The notes beneath the pieces are model-generated. The model saw only the letters and a list, made by a program, of their open reading frames with translations, was not told the DNA's origin and searched no databases. A DNA stretch of 15,067 nt from DAOTTW01 sp034437615 (GTDB lineage: Bacteria; Chloroflexota; Anaerolineae; Aggregatilineales; Phototrophicaceae): contig DAOTTW010000010.1 in the NCBI GenBank assembly GCA_034437615.1, positions 1-15,067 of the forward strand, in the 5' to 3' direction. Positions within the stretch are counted from its first letter, which is position 1. Each line of letters starts with the position of its first letter. The position numbers were made by a program, and so were the translations under genes. Below, one piece after another: positions 5,635 through 12,608 of this stretch.

Positions 5635-7803
5635 CTAGCCGCGCCGCGAATTGTCCTGGCGCGGTGGCATGAGCGGCGCTTGTGGGCGGCCTCGCTTGCT
5701 GCGGTAACCCCGATACAGGCTGGTGCGCGGCACCCTGGGCGGGCGGTTGCGGTCCGTCTCGCTATTGGTGTCACGCGGGGGCACACTATGATCTGGCTGT
5801 GGCGAGATGCTGCGCAAGGGCGACGGTCTGGCGTTGGTGGGCGTGTCCGGCGGCATTACATCTGGCCATTGTTGGCCCTGCTGGTTCTGCTGCTGGCTAT
5901 ACTGCCCTTGCTGGTTCTGCTGACCCTGCTGGCCATAGCGTTCATGATAGGCACTGATGTATTCACCGATCAGTTGCCGCTGATTTTCGTCTGACGATCC
6001 CTGCTGATTCTGCTGCACCAGCGCTTGACGCTGTGTAATCTCGTTGCGCACCGCGCTGGGCTTGCGCACGCTCTTAAACGTCTTATACTGGTCGCCACCC
6101 AGCAGCGCGATGCTTACATCCCCAAAGCTGAACAACTGCTGGAAGAAGCCGCTTGTCTCCGATACGACGTTATCGACCTGCCGCAGCAAAATCTGATCCT
6201 CTTCGTTTTGCAACAGCAGCGGGCGCTTGTGAATCAGCGTAATGACGGTATCGCTAAGCACGTAATAATCATGCCGCCAATCCCAATCTTCATAGAAAAA
6301 CCATAACACCCCGGCGATAAACAGCACAATATCCAGCGGCCATGTGATAATGCCAATAGAGGCGGTCAGGCCCAGCAGATTTGCCGCCAGCAAACCGAAG
6401 GCAATCAGCAGCAGGAGGCCAGGGCGCATCACATGCCCAAACCACACCAGCCAGTGCTTGCGATAGACAACATCGCCATTTGGCAGCGCAAAACGCCCAA
6501 CGAAAGGCGAAAACGGCGCACGCTCGTAGGCTCTATCCGGTGGGATGTCCGGCGCGTTGGGGTTATTCGCGGGCTGATTGGGGTTGTTGCCGCTATCTAC
6601 CCAGCGCTGCAAGTCCTGCAAAATCTGATCGTTGCCGGGGTCGTTGCGGCGTGCTTCCATTTGGCGCTGATCTTCCAGGATAGTTTCCTGTATGCGGTCC
6701 GGGTTTGGCACCATATCCAGCACGAAGTTACCAGCCGTACCAGCCGTGCGCATCGTGACAGAGCCGTAATTGAGCAGCACCGCCAGCAGATCGCGAGCGG
6801 GCTTATCCGCATTGACCTCTTGAATGCTCTCTAGCGAGACCTCGCTCATCACCTCCCGGAAGGCAAAGATAGTGCGGTTGACGCGCAGCACACGCTGATC
6901 GGTGATGTAGACCGCGTCGTTCGCCCATTCTGCATACAGGTAAATGCACATCGCGCCAGGGATGACCAGCGCCAGCGGCAGCAGCACGAACCACAATTCC
7001 GGCACCAGCACGACACCACCCACTAGCAGGCCAAAAACCAGCAGCACAATCGGCACATAACGCGCATAGGCCCACCAGTGGCGGCGCGTCATCAGCAACA
7101 GTTCCTCGCCGGGGTTCTGCATTGGGAAGCTCTTTTGCTGCGGGGCGCGTGTGCGCTGCGGCGGTTGCTGGTTCGCTTGCGGCGGTGCTGCTGCTGGTTG
7201 CTGGTGTGCCTGCGGTTGCGGATTGGCCTGGGGCTGTTGTGGCCACTGCGGGCGGTCCTGCTGATAGTTAATCGGGCGCATCTGCTGCAACGGCTGCGGC
7301 TGATTACTGCCCTGCTGTGGTTGTTGTGGCAACGGCGGCGCTGCTGGCCGCTGCGGTGGTGGCTGTTGCGGTGGTGCTGGTCGTGGCGGTGCGCTGCGCC
7401 CCTGCGCCATCAGGTCGATATTCAGCGCCCGCACCAGGCGCGAATCCTGCGTCGCTTGCTCATACAATGCCTGCCGTGCCAGATGCAACGCCGTCATCTC
7501 ACGCGCCGCTTTGAGCGTGTATTGCTCATACCCCGCTTCATACAGCGCATCCTGATTGATGAACTGCCCGCCCTGAATACTGCCAACCTGCCGCTGCACG
7601 CCGTCCGCACCTGTATTAAACAGGATGCCCTGCCCGTTAACGAAGATATACAGGCCGCGTGTGGGCTGCCCCTGCTGCAATATAACCTGACCTGGCTGAA
7701 ACCCCAGCACCTGAAAGGCGTGTAGCACGGCGTTAAATTGCGGCTCCGGCAGCTTTGCGAACAGTGGAAAACGACGGATATATGAGACGTAGCGTTCTTG
7801 CAT
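5635..7803 (-). CDS. CNB-like domain / double bacterial PH-domain membrane protein
   Basis: A 722-residue fusion of unknown role. Residues ~1-130 resemble a cyclic-nucleotide-binding (CNB/CRP-type) beta-barrel (QPGQVILQQGQPTRGLYIFVNG, 36-57). The phosphate-binding cassette lacks the usual Arg: the segment at ~78-100 ends in YEQYTLKA, so cAMP binding is doubtful. A Pro/Gln-rich linker spans ~137-228. Two membrane-helix pairs (~249-290 and ~459-503) each precede a bacterial PH (bPH_2/YdbT-like) domain: ~296-376 and ~511-590. The tail after ~595 is Gln-rich, then basic and Pro-rich. ATG 7803 has an AGGTG ribosome-binding site five bases upstream; a longer start 23 codons upstream would begin inside the promoter. 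It is divergent from the S9 peptidase. With one CNB face and two PH faces on the cytosolic side, a membrane scaffold or sensor is a reasonable guess. Confidence 0.85.
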   Translation of the reverse strand: MQERYVSYIRRFPLFAKLPEPQFNAVLHAFQVLGFQPGQVILQQGQPTRGLYIFVNGQGILFNTGADGVQRQVGSIQGGQFINQDALYEAGYEQYTLKAAREMTALHLARQALYEQATQDSRLVRALNIDLMAQGRSAPPRPAPPQQPPPQRPAAPPLPQQPQQGSNQPQPLQQMRPINYQQDRPQWPQQPQANPQPQAHQQPAAAPPQANQQPPQRTRAPQQKSFPMQNPGEELLLMTRRHWWAYARYVPIVLLVFGLLVGGVVLVPELWFVLLPLALVIPGAMCIYLYAEWANDAVYITDQRVLRVNRTIFAFREVMSEVSLESIQEVNADKPARDLLAVLLNYGSVTMRTAGTAGNFVLDMVPNPDRIQETILEDQRQMEARRNDPGNDQILQDLQRWVDSGNNPNQPANNPNAPDIPPDRAYERAPFSPFVGRFALPNGDVVYRKHWLVWFGHVMRPGLLLLIAFGLLAANLLGLTASIGIITWPLDIVLFIAGVLWFFYEDWDWRHDYYVLSDTVITLIHKRPLLLQNEEDQILLRQVDNVVSETSGFFQQLFSFGDVSIALLGGDQYKTFKSVRKPSAVRNEITQRQALVQQNQQGSSDENQRQLIGEYISAYHERYGQQGQQNQQGQYSQQQNQQGQQWPDVMPPDTPTNARPSPLRSISPQPDHSVPPRDTNSETDRNRPPRVPRTSLYRGYRSKRGRPQAPLMPPRQDNSRRG

Positions 7804-7839
7804 GGTGCACCTGTGGCATTGGCGATAGTCGATGCCACT

Positions 7840-7868
7840 ATTGTAACGGATTTTCGGCGTGCTGATAA
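7840..7868 (-). promoter_or_regulatory. Predicted promoter for the CNB/PH gene
   Basis: On the minus strand TTATCA (7863-7868) and TACAAT (7840-7845) are separated by 17 bases. They match the -35 and -10 consensus at four and five of six positions. The start of transcription would be about 30 bases before the ATG at 7803. Its position inside the longer version of the reading frame supports the shorter start. Confidence 0.45.
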
Positions 7869-7920
7869 ACATCTGGTGACTGTTTGTGTGCTTATGGCTG
7901 GTACTGCGCTATTGCTGCGT

Positions 7921-7926
7921 TAGAAT
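7921..7926 (+). promoter_or_regulatory. Predicted -10 box for the S9 peptidase gene
   Basis: TAGAAT lies 44 bases before the ATG at 7971 in the divergent region 7804-7970. No convincing -35 box is seen at the right distance. The same hexamer appears in front of the redoxin gene (11268-11273, minus) and the secreted-protein gene (11434-11439). Confidence 0.35.
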
Positions 7927-7970
7927 ACGTGCCTTCAATGCAAAAGATAGCAATGACAGGATAGACCATC

Positions 7971-10052
7971 ATGCACAACGACGACACACCGCAGCAGCGC
8001 CGCATCACTGCGCAAGACCTGACCAAAATCATATACGTCGAAGACCCACAGGTCAGCCCGGATGGGCGGTGGGTGGCCTTCGTGCAGGCCGTGCCGGATT
8101 TGGCCGAGAAGAGCTATAAGCGCAACATTTACCTGCTAGGGCCGGATGGCAAAACGCATCAGATCACGCGCAGCAACAAGGACATGTCACCGCGCTGGTC
8201 GCCGGATGGCACAACGCTGGCGTTTGCCTCCGCACGCAACGAGAGACCGCAAATCTACCTGCTGCCCATCGGCACACCAGGCGAACCGCGCCAACTCACC
8301 AGCCACGAGAACGGCGCGACGAGCTTCAACTGGTCGCCAGATGGTGCGCAGATCGCCTATCTGGTGCCAATGAACGCGGCAGAGCGTGCCGAAGAGGGCA
8401 GCGACGACCAGCCCAAAGCGCCGCAGGACAAAATCGAGGGCAAATACCGCAAAGAGCGCAAAGCCGAGGACGAAAAGAACCGCTACGATCCACGCCCTAT
8501 GCAACTGATCCCATATCGTAGCGGCACGCGCTTTCTGGATGACCGCTTCACGCAAGTGTATGTGATGCCCACCGCCGATGATCTAGCGAGCGAGCAGGCC
8601 AAACCGCGCCGCCTGACCGATATGGACGCCGCCTATGGCGAGCCGCGCTGGTCGCCGGATGGCAAAACGCTATATACGTATCGTACAACGCGCCCGGACT
8701 GGGATCAGCGCTGGCGTTACGCCAATATCTACACGCTTGATGTGGCATCCAGCAGCGAAACGCGCCTGGTCGATGATGAGCACATGGTCGTCAACCCGAA
8801 GCCCTCACCCGATGGTCGCTGGATTGCTTGCATCTGGCTGGACCGCGTGCGGACGGACGACCTGCCCGCCCTGATGCTGCTGCCCACCGACCCGGATGCA
8901 GGCGACCCCATCAGCCTGACGCAGCACATTGACCGCGCAGCCTACGATTATTTCTGGACGCACGATAGCCAACTGGTCGCGCAGTTTGCGAAGGACGGCA
9001 ACGGCGAATTACACCGCATCGACCCCGACACACAGGCGTTCACGCCGCTGGTGCAGGCTGATATGATCGTTGAGAGCGCCAGCTACAGCGACGATGGTCG
9101 GGTGATGGCGTTCGCTGCCTCTACGCCCATGAACCCCAACGAGCTATACAGCCTGCGCGACGGCCAGATGGTGCAACTCACCGATGTCAACAAAGCCTTT
9201 CTGGATAGCGTGCAGGTGCAGGAAACACACGAGATCGTCTTTAAATCACCGGGCGGTAAGGATGTGCAAGGCTGGTACATCCTGCCGCCGGATTATGACC
9301 CAGACACAGACGCAAAGTACCCGCTAGCGCTCAATATTCACGGTGGGCCGCATGTGATGTGGGGTAGCGCCATGAAAAGCATGTGGCATGAATGGCAATT
9401 CCACGCAGCACGCGGCTACGTCGTCTTTTACTGCAATCCGCGTGGCAGCAACGGTTACGGGCAGGACTTCCAGCGTGATTTACGTGGCGATTGGGGCGGT
9501 GTTGCGATGGATGATGTGATGGCGGGCGTGGATGCGCTGATCGACAAAGGCTTCGTGGATACCGAGCGCATGGCGATTACAGGCGGCTCTTATGGCGGCT
9601 ACATGACCGCCTGGATTATCTCGCACACGCAGCGCTTCAAGGCGGCGGTGGGTCAGCGTGGTGTGTATAACCTGCTGAGCTTCTACGGTACCAGCGACGT
9701 GCCCATGCTGATCGAAGGCGAATACGGCGTCTCGCCCTGGGATGACCCGCATTTGCTGTGGCAGCATTCGCCCATCGCCCATGCCAAGAACATCAAGACG
9801 CCGCTGCTGATCCTGCACGCCGAGAACGACTACCGCGTGCCCATCGAGCAGGGCGAGCAGCTTTTCGCCTACATCCGGCGCTTGGGTGGCACAGTGAAGA
9901 TGCTGCGCTACCCACGTGAAGGCCATGAGATGTCCCGCAATGGCGAGCCAGCGCACCGCATCAGCCGCCTGACGGAGATGGTGAACTGGTTTGATCGCTA
10001 TTGTATGCCGCAGACACTCACAGCAGACGCCCAACCAGACGCCGCCGATTAA
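7971..10052 (+). CDS. S9-family serine peptidase (acylaminoacyl-/dipeptidyl-peptidase type)
   Basis: A 693-residue peptidase of the prolyl oligopeptidase clan, probably cytosolic since no signal peptide is seen. Residues ~20-420 carry repeated WSPDG-type motifs near 29, 77, 122, 228, 279, 329 and 372, consistent with a seven-bladed propeller that restricts access to the active site. The alpha/beta-hydrolase domain follows: oxyanion segment NIHGGPH 455-461, nucleophile Ser540 in TGGSYGGYMT, Asp620 in HAENDYRVP and His652 in REGHEM. All triad residues are present, so it should be active on small peptides or acylated N-termini. A highly charged insertion at ~134-175 is seen in related acylaminoacyl peptidases. 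ATG 7971 has an AGGA site nine bases upstream. It is divergent from the CNB/PH gene and converges with the MarR gene. The exact specificity (Pro-cleaving, acyl-amino-acid releasing, isoaspartyl) cannot be told from sequence alone. Confidence 0.93.
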   Translation: MHNDDTPQQRRITAQDLTKIIYVEDPQVSPDGRWVAFVQAVPDLAEKSYKRNIYLLGPDGKTHQITRSNKDMSPRWSPDGTTLAFASARNERPQIYLLPIGTPGEPRQLTSHENGATSFNWSPDGAQIAYLVPMNAAERAEEGSDDQPKAPQDKIEGKYRKERKAEDEKNRYDPRPMQLIPYRSGTRFLDDRFTQVYVMPTADDLASEQAKPRRLTDMDAAYGEPRWSPDGKTLYTYRTTRPDWDQRWRYANIYTLDVASSSETRLVDDEHMVVNPKPSPDGRWIACIWLDRVRTDDLPALMLLPTDPDAGDPISLTQHIDRAAYDYFWTHDSQLVAQFAKDGNGELHRIDPDTQAFTPLVQADMIVESASYSDDGRVMAFAASTPMNPNELYSLRDGQMVQLTDVNKAFLDSVQVQETHEIVFKSPGGKDVQGWYILPPDYDPDTDAKYPLALNIHGGPHVMWGSAMKSMWHEWQFHAARGYVVFYCNPRGSNGYGQDFQRDLRGDWGGVAMDDVMAGVDALIDKGFVDTERMAITGGSYGGYMTAWIISHTQRFKAAVGQRGVYNLLSFYGTSDVPMLIEGEYGVSPWDDPHLLWQHSPIAHAKNIKTPLLILHAENDYRVPIEQGEQLFAYIRRLGGTVKMLRYPREGHEMSRNGEPAHRISRLTEMVNWFDRYCMPQTLTADAQPDAAD

Positions 10053-10076
10053 TGGATACGTAACGGCTTCGGCGCT

Positions 10077-10112
10077 GTCATGTCAGGCCCAACCGGGCGC
10101 TTGAAACATGAC
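10077..10112. terminator. Nested hairpin between convergent genes (possible bidirectional terminator)
   Basis: An outer perfect pair GTCATGT (10077-10083) and ACATGAC (10106-10112) encloses an inner GCCC-AACC-GGGC hairpin (10087-10098). It starts 25 bases after the S9 peptidase stop and lies 35 bases from the MarR stop. No strong T-run follows on either strand, so a role in termination or 3'-end protection is inferred from position. Confidence 0.4.
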
Positions 10113-10132
10113 CTTTGTCGAACTACGAACGC

Positions 10133-10146
10133 TGCCCTACAGGGCA
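10133..10146 (-). other. Short palindrome directly after the MarR stop
   Basis: TGCCC and GGGCA pair around a four-base TACA loop, ending one base from the MarR stop codon. It may add to the 3'-end structure of the MarR transcript. It is too short and lacks a T-run, so a full terminator is not claimed. Confidence 0.25.
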
Positions 10147-10674
10147 TTAGGGGGTGTCATCGCGGCTATCGTCAACAGGGAATTGGCTCACCATCAAACG
10201 GAAATACGCCCGGATGCGTGCTATCATCTCTTTACGCTCAGCGGGTGGCACCATGCTAAAGACGCCGCGTGCGACTTGCATCAAGCTGTACTGTACATCC
10301 CAGAAGCGTTGCACCCCAGCATCTGTTAAGCACACATCCACAGCACGCCCGTCTTTGTTGCTGCGCTCACGTATCACCAAAGGCGGCTTGCTGCGCTCCA
10401 TGCGCTGAATCAGGCCCGTCATGGCGGCGTTGGTCAGGTGGTGCTCGCTGGCGATCTGCCCGATGCGGCAACGCCCGCCATGCTCCGTCAGCGTCTTCAG
10501 CACGTAAAATTGCGGCGGCGTCAGGTCATGCGCGGCCAGGTGCGTAGACAGGCGCTTCTCGAAATCCACGACCATCTCGAATAGCAGCGCCCAAAAAGCC
10601 GCAATGTCGGCTTCTAGCAGGTCTGTGTCGTTTTGAGGTGTGGTGCCGGTTGATAGGTCGCTGTCGCTGTTCAA
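10147..10674 (-). CDS. MarR-family transcriptional regulator
   Basis: A 175-residue winged-helix DNA-binding protein, expected to act as a dimer. Residues ~20-50 form a dimerisation helix. The helix-turn-helix region runs from LTPPQFYVLKTL (51-62) through GQIASEHHLTNAAMTGLIQRME (72-93). The wing is at ~97-118 with the typical DGR motif (108-110) before AVDVCLTDAG. C-terminal dimer helices follow (~121-165). The full-length start is a TTG at 10674 with no clear ribosome-binding site; an in-frame TAG 21 bases before it rules out a longer protein. ATG at codon 34 would cut into the first helix, so TTG is preferred. The redoxin-fold gene ends 79 bases upstream on the same strand, and the pair may share one promoter. 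MarR proteins often respond to oxidants or phenolics; no sensing Cys pair is evident here (one Cys at 69, another at 115). Confidence 0.88.
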   Translation of the reverse strand: MNSDSDLSTGTTPQNDTDLLEADIAAFWALLFEMVVDFEKRLSTHLAAHDLTPPQFYVLKTLTEHGGRCRIGQIASEHHLTNAAMTGLIQRMERSKPPLVIRERSNKDGRAVDVCLTDAGVQRFWDVQYSLMQVARGVFSMVPPAERKEMIARIRAYFRLMVSQFPVDDSRDDTP

Positions 10675-10753
10675 CGGTTGATCGCTGGCTTGCTATGGGC
10701 AGGCAATGACACCGATTCTATCCAGGGTTAGCCACCTGCAACAGCGTCAATAT

Positions 10754-11230
10754 TCAGCCCGCAGAGCGCACAATCTCGCCTGTATGCGGCAATGTCGCAT
10801 CCTTAAGCAACCATTGCCGCCGAATGCAGTGCTCATGGTCCAGCAACAACATTGTGGGATGATCCGCACGATATTGCTCATAGACTTCGCGCTTCGGGTC
10901 TGCTAGCAACAAGAACGGCACCGGGTCCGGTGTGCTCAGGTGATAAGCGTGCAGGTCGGTGGCTTCATTCGGCACCACGAAAATCGCATTGATGCCAGCC
11001 AGCGCCAGCTTGCGTGCTTGGCGTTGCAGCCAGAGCAAACGCCGGATGCTGCCCAGTTCGTAGACATTGCCCGGAAAACCCAACAGAAGGCCCTGCCGAC
11101 CGATATACTGGTAGAGACGATGGGCATGATATTTGTGGTCATACAAGGTAAAATCAAGCGCTACAGCGTATTCTTGAGGACCTTGAGTGTCATTTTGTAA
11201 AATTGCTTGGGTTGCAGATGCTTGAGACAT
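10754..11230 (-). CDS. Peroxiredoxin/AhpC-TSA-fold protein lacking the peroxidatic Cys
   Basis: The 158-residue protein has the layout of an AhpC/TSA (redoxin) domain: DFTLYD at 26-31, a first core strand GLLLGFPG (47-54), helix IRRLLWLQRQARKL (62-75), strand INAIFVVPNEA (80-90), the PVPFLLLADPKREVYEQY segment (103-120) that matches the PFPLLSDP-type motif of peroxiredoxins, and a strand MLLLDHEHCIRRQW (127-140). Where peroxiredoxins have T-x-x-C after the first strand, this protein reads NVYELG (55-60). The only Cys is at 135, in the segment that is normally IDxxGxI. Peroxidase chemistry is therefore unlikely; a binding or regulatory role is more plausible. ATG 11230 has a GAGAG site about seven bases upstream and a good promoter. 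It is followed on the same strand by a MarR regulator. Confidence 0.8.
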   Translation of the reverse strand: MSQASATQAILQNDTQGPQEYAVALDFTLYDHKYHAHRLYQYIGRQGLLLGFPGNVYELGSIRRLLWLQRQARKLALAGINAIFVVPNEATDLHAYHLSTPDPVPFLLLADPKREVYEQYRADHPTMLLLDHEHCIRRQWLLKDATLPHTGEIVRSAG

Positions 11231-11484
11231 AGTTTTCTCTCATGTTCAATCAACGTTTACAGTACACATTCTAAACTTTAAATCAACTTTGCGTCAATTA
11301 TTTTAGGCTTAAGAAGCGCAGGGATGACTCTCACAACGACATTCTGCAAAATCTGCTCCTTGCGGTGCTGCCAAGCAAGACAGATCATCAAAAAAATATA
11401 GAACCCGTCAGGTTTTCGGGGTGAGTTTTGGCGTAGAATGCGCTACCATCTTTAAACGTTCGATCCAAACAGGAGTGAACTATC
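11231..11484. promoter_or_regulatory. AT-rich divergent intergenic region
   Basis: This is the longest gene-free stretch, clearly more AT-rich than its surroundings. The left part holds the promoter of the redoxin-like gene. Near-identical AATCAAC-containing elements lie at 11248-11257 and 11281-11290, 33 bases apart. The right part holds TAGAAT at 11434-11439, a candidate -10 box for the secreted-protein gene without a convincing -35, and an AGGAG ribosome-binding site at 11471-11475. The middle (about 11300-11400) contains an A-run near 11390 but no gene or structured RNA that I recognise. Confidence 0.45.
11268..11297 (-). promoter_or_regulatory. Predicted promoter of the redoxin-like/MarR pair
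   Basis: On the minus strand TTGACG (11292-11297) and TAGAAT (11268-11273) are 18 bases apart, the best sigma-70-type promoter in the window. The start of transcription would be about 30 bases before the ATG at 11230. The spacer holds two copies of AACTTT (top strand, 11274-11279 and 11285-11290) 11 bases apart, about one helical turn, which could be a regulator site. Confidence 0.55.
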
Positions 11485-12603
11485 TTGAGAAACGGTATTC
11501 GACTTTTCTTCATGCTCTGCGGTCTGCTGACAGTCTTGATGCTGGGTCAGGTCGTAGGCGCACAAGACGACACAAGCGACGCGGACAGTGGCCAACCCAC
11601 ATCCACTGTGGAGTGGTTCTTCGTGGCCTGCGAAAGCCAGGCCGTGTTGGATTTATCCGGCACGATGGACGCTGGTTTTGATCTGTACGTGCAGATTTTT
11701 AGCGGGCTGAGCGCCGAAGGCACGCCCCTGACATCCTTGCAGCAGGTCAGCGTAGACGGTGCCTATACGGTGTCCCCTAGCCTGCCCTACTCGAACGGGC
11801 AAATTCTGGCATTGGGGCAATTCGCCACAGCCCGCATTACGATTGCCGCTGAAGGCAACATCCAAAATTCAATCTACAGCGGCACAGTGGACGACGCACA
11901 GGATGGCTGTGTACAGCCTGCCTTCCCCACAACTTCGGCATCTGCGGTGACAACCACCCCAGGCGGCGACTCGGCAGTGGTGGTGAACGGTGGCACAGGC
12001 AGCGCGGCAACCGATGGCATCTTCACGCCCGATGGCGATGTGCTGTTCTTGCAGGATGTCGATCTATCCGACACCAACGCCGCAGTTGTGATCGGCGCAC
12101 GCCCCAGCGAAGACCCGCAGGTCAACACCACGCGCACCAACAAGCCGGGCTTTGTCTTCGCGGAATGCAACGACTTCCCGATTTCTGGCCCCGGCACGCT
12201 CTACGATACAGACAGCCTGACGGTCTTCTGGTCGTGGTTTGCGTCCACGCCGGAGCAGGTGCAGGACCACATCAACAACGCCCAGTACAAGGTCACATTT
12301 TGGAGCCGTTATTGGGGTGAGCAGACCTTCTCGCGGGTCAACGTGACGGACATCATCCAGCGCGAGGACGGTAATTTCTGGGTGTTCTACTTCGTAAACC
12401 TCGGCCCCGGCTTCAAAATCGACCGCTATTCGGTGCAATACGAGGTGACGTGGGCGCAGCCAATCTTCGATGGCTTTGATAATTACGGCCCCGGCACGGA
12501 AAACGTCAAGCTGAATAGCGCGTGCGATTTCACCGTAGAGTTAAACCCGTTCGCCGCAGAGGTGCCGCGCCCGAACCCGACGACACCGCTACCCGCCAAT
12601 TAA
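11485..12603 (+). CDS. Secreted two-domain protein of unknown function
   Basis: I do not recognise this 372-residue protein. It starts with TTG 11485, nine bases after a clear AGGAG. It has a classic signal peptide: basic start, hydrophobic core (~7-24), and a predicted cut after VGA at 24-26. The mature part has an N-terminal beta-rich domain (~40-145), a Ser/Thr/Gly-rich linker (~147-178) and a C-terminal domain rich in aromatic residues (~185-352) with a Pro-rich end. It has four Cys, at 49, 142, 228 and 347. Two fall in each domain, near the domain edges, suggesting one disulfide per domain. There is no lipobox, membrane anchor or sorting signal, so it is probably released or held non-covalently at the cell surface. 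The N-terminal part resembles the general plan of extracellular beta-sandwich modules, but no family is claimed. It is followed five bases later by rsmG. Confidence 0.85.
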   Translation: MRNGIRLFFMLCGLLTVLMLGQVVGAQDDTSDADSGQPTSTVEWFFVACESQAVLDLSGTMDAGFDLYVQIFSGLSAEGTPLTSLQQVSVDGAYTVSPSLPYSNGQILALGQFATARITIAAEGNIQNSIYSGTVDDAQDGCVQPAFPTTSASAVTTTPGGDSAVVVNGGTGSAATDGIFTPDGDVLFLQDVDLSDTNAAVVIGARPSEDPQVNTTRTNKPGFVFAECNDFPISGPGTLYDTDSLTVFWSWFASTPEQVQDHINNAQYKVTFWSRYWGEQTFSRVNVTDIIQREDGNFWVFYFVNLGPGFKIDRYSVQYEVTWAQPIFDGFDNYGPGTENVKLNSACDFTVELNPFAAEVPRPNPTTPLPAN

Positions 12604-12608
12604 ACAGC

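Noticed and set aside
6803..7246. A 147-codon open frame on the minus strand
   Set aside because: It overlaps the CNB/PH protein in another frame on the same strand; the long frame has clear domains and this one has none.
7078..7725. A 215-codon open frame on the plus strand
   Set aside because: It is antisense to the CNB/PH gene and made almost only of Leu, Arg, Gln and Trp, the expected mirror of a Pro/Gln-rich coding stretch.
7411..7803. Classical cAMP-binding role for the CNB-like domain
   Set aside because: The phosphate-binding cassette lacks the conserved Arg and the FGE-type segment, so nucleotide binding was not claimed.
9480..10034. A 184-codon open frame on the minus strand
   Set aside because: It is antisense to the catalytic domain of the S9 peptidase, which has an intact Ser-Asp-His triad.
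11397..11402. TATAGA as the -10 box of the secreted-protein gene
   Set aside because: No -35 sequence stands at a suitable distance, and TAGAAT at 11434 is closer to the start.
12522..12608. A longer N-terminus for RsmG starting at GTG 12522
   Set aside because: It would overlap the secreted-protein gene by 82 bases and add a basic stretch with no resemblance to the family. GTG 12609 fits the usual length.
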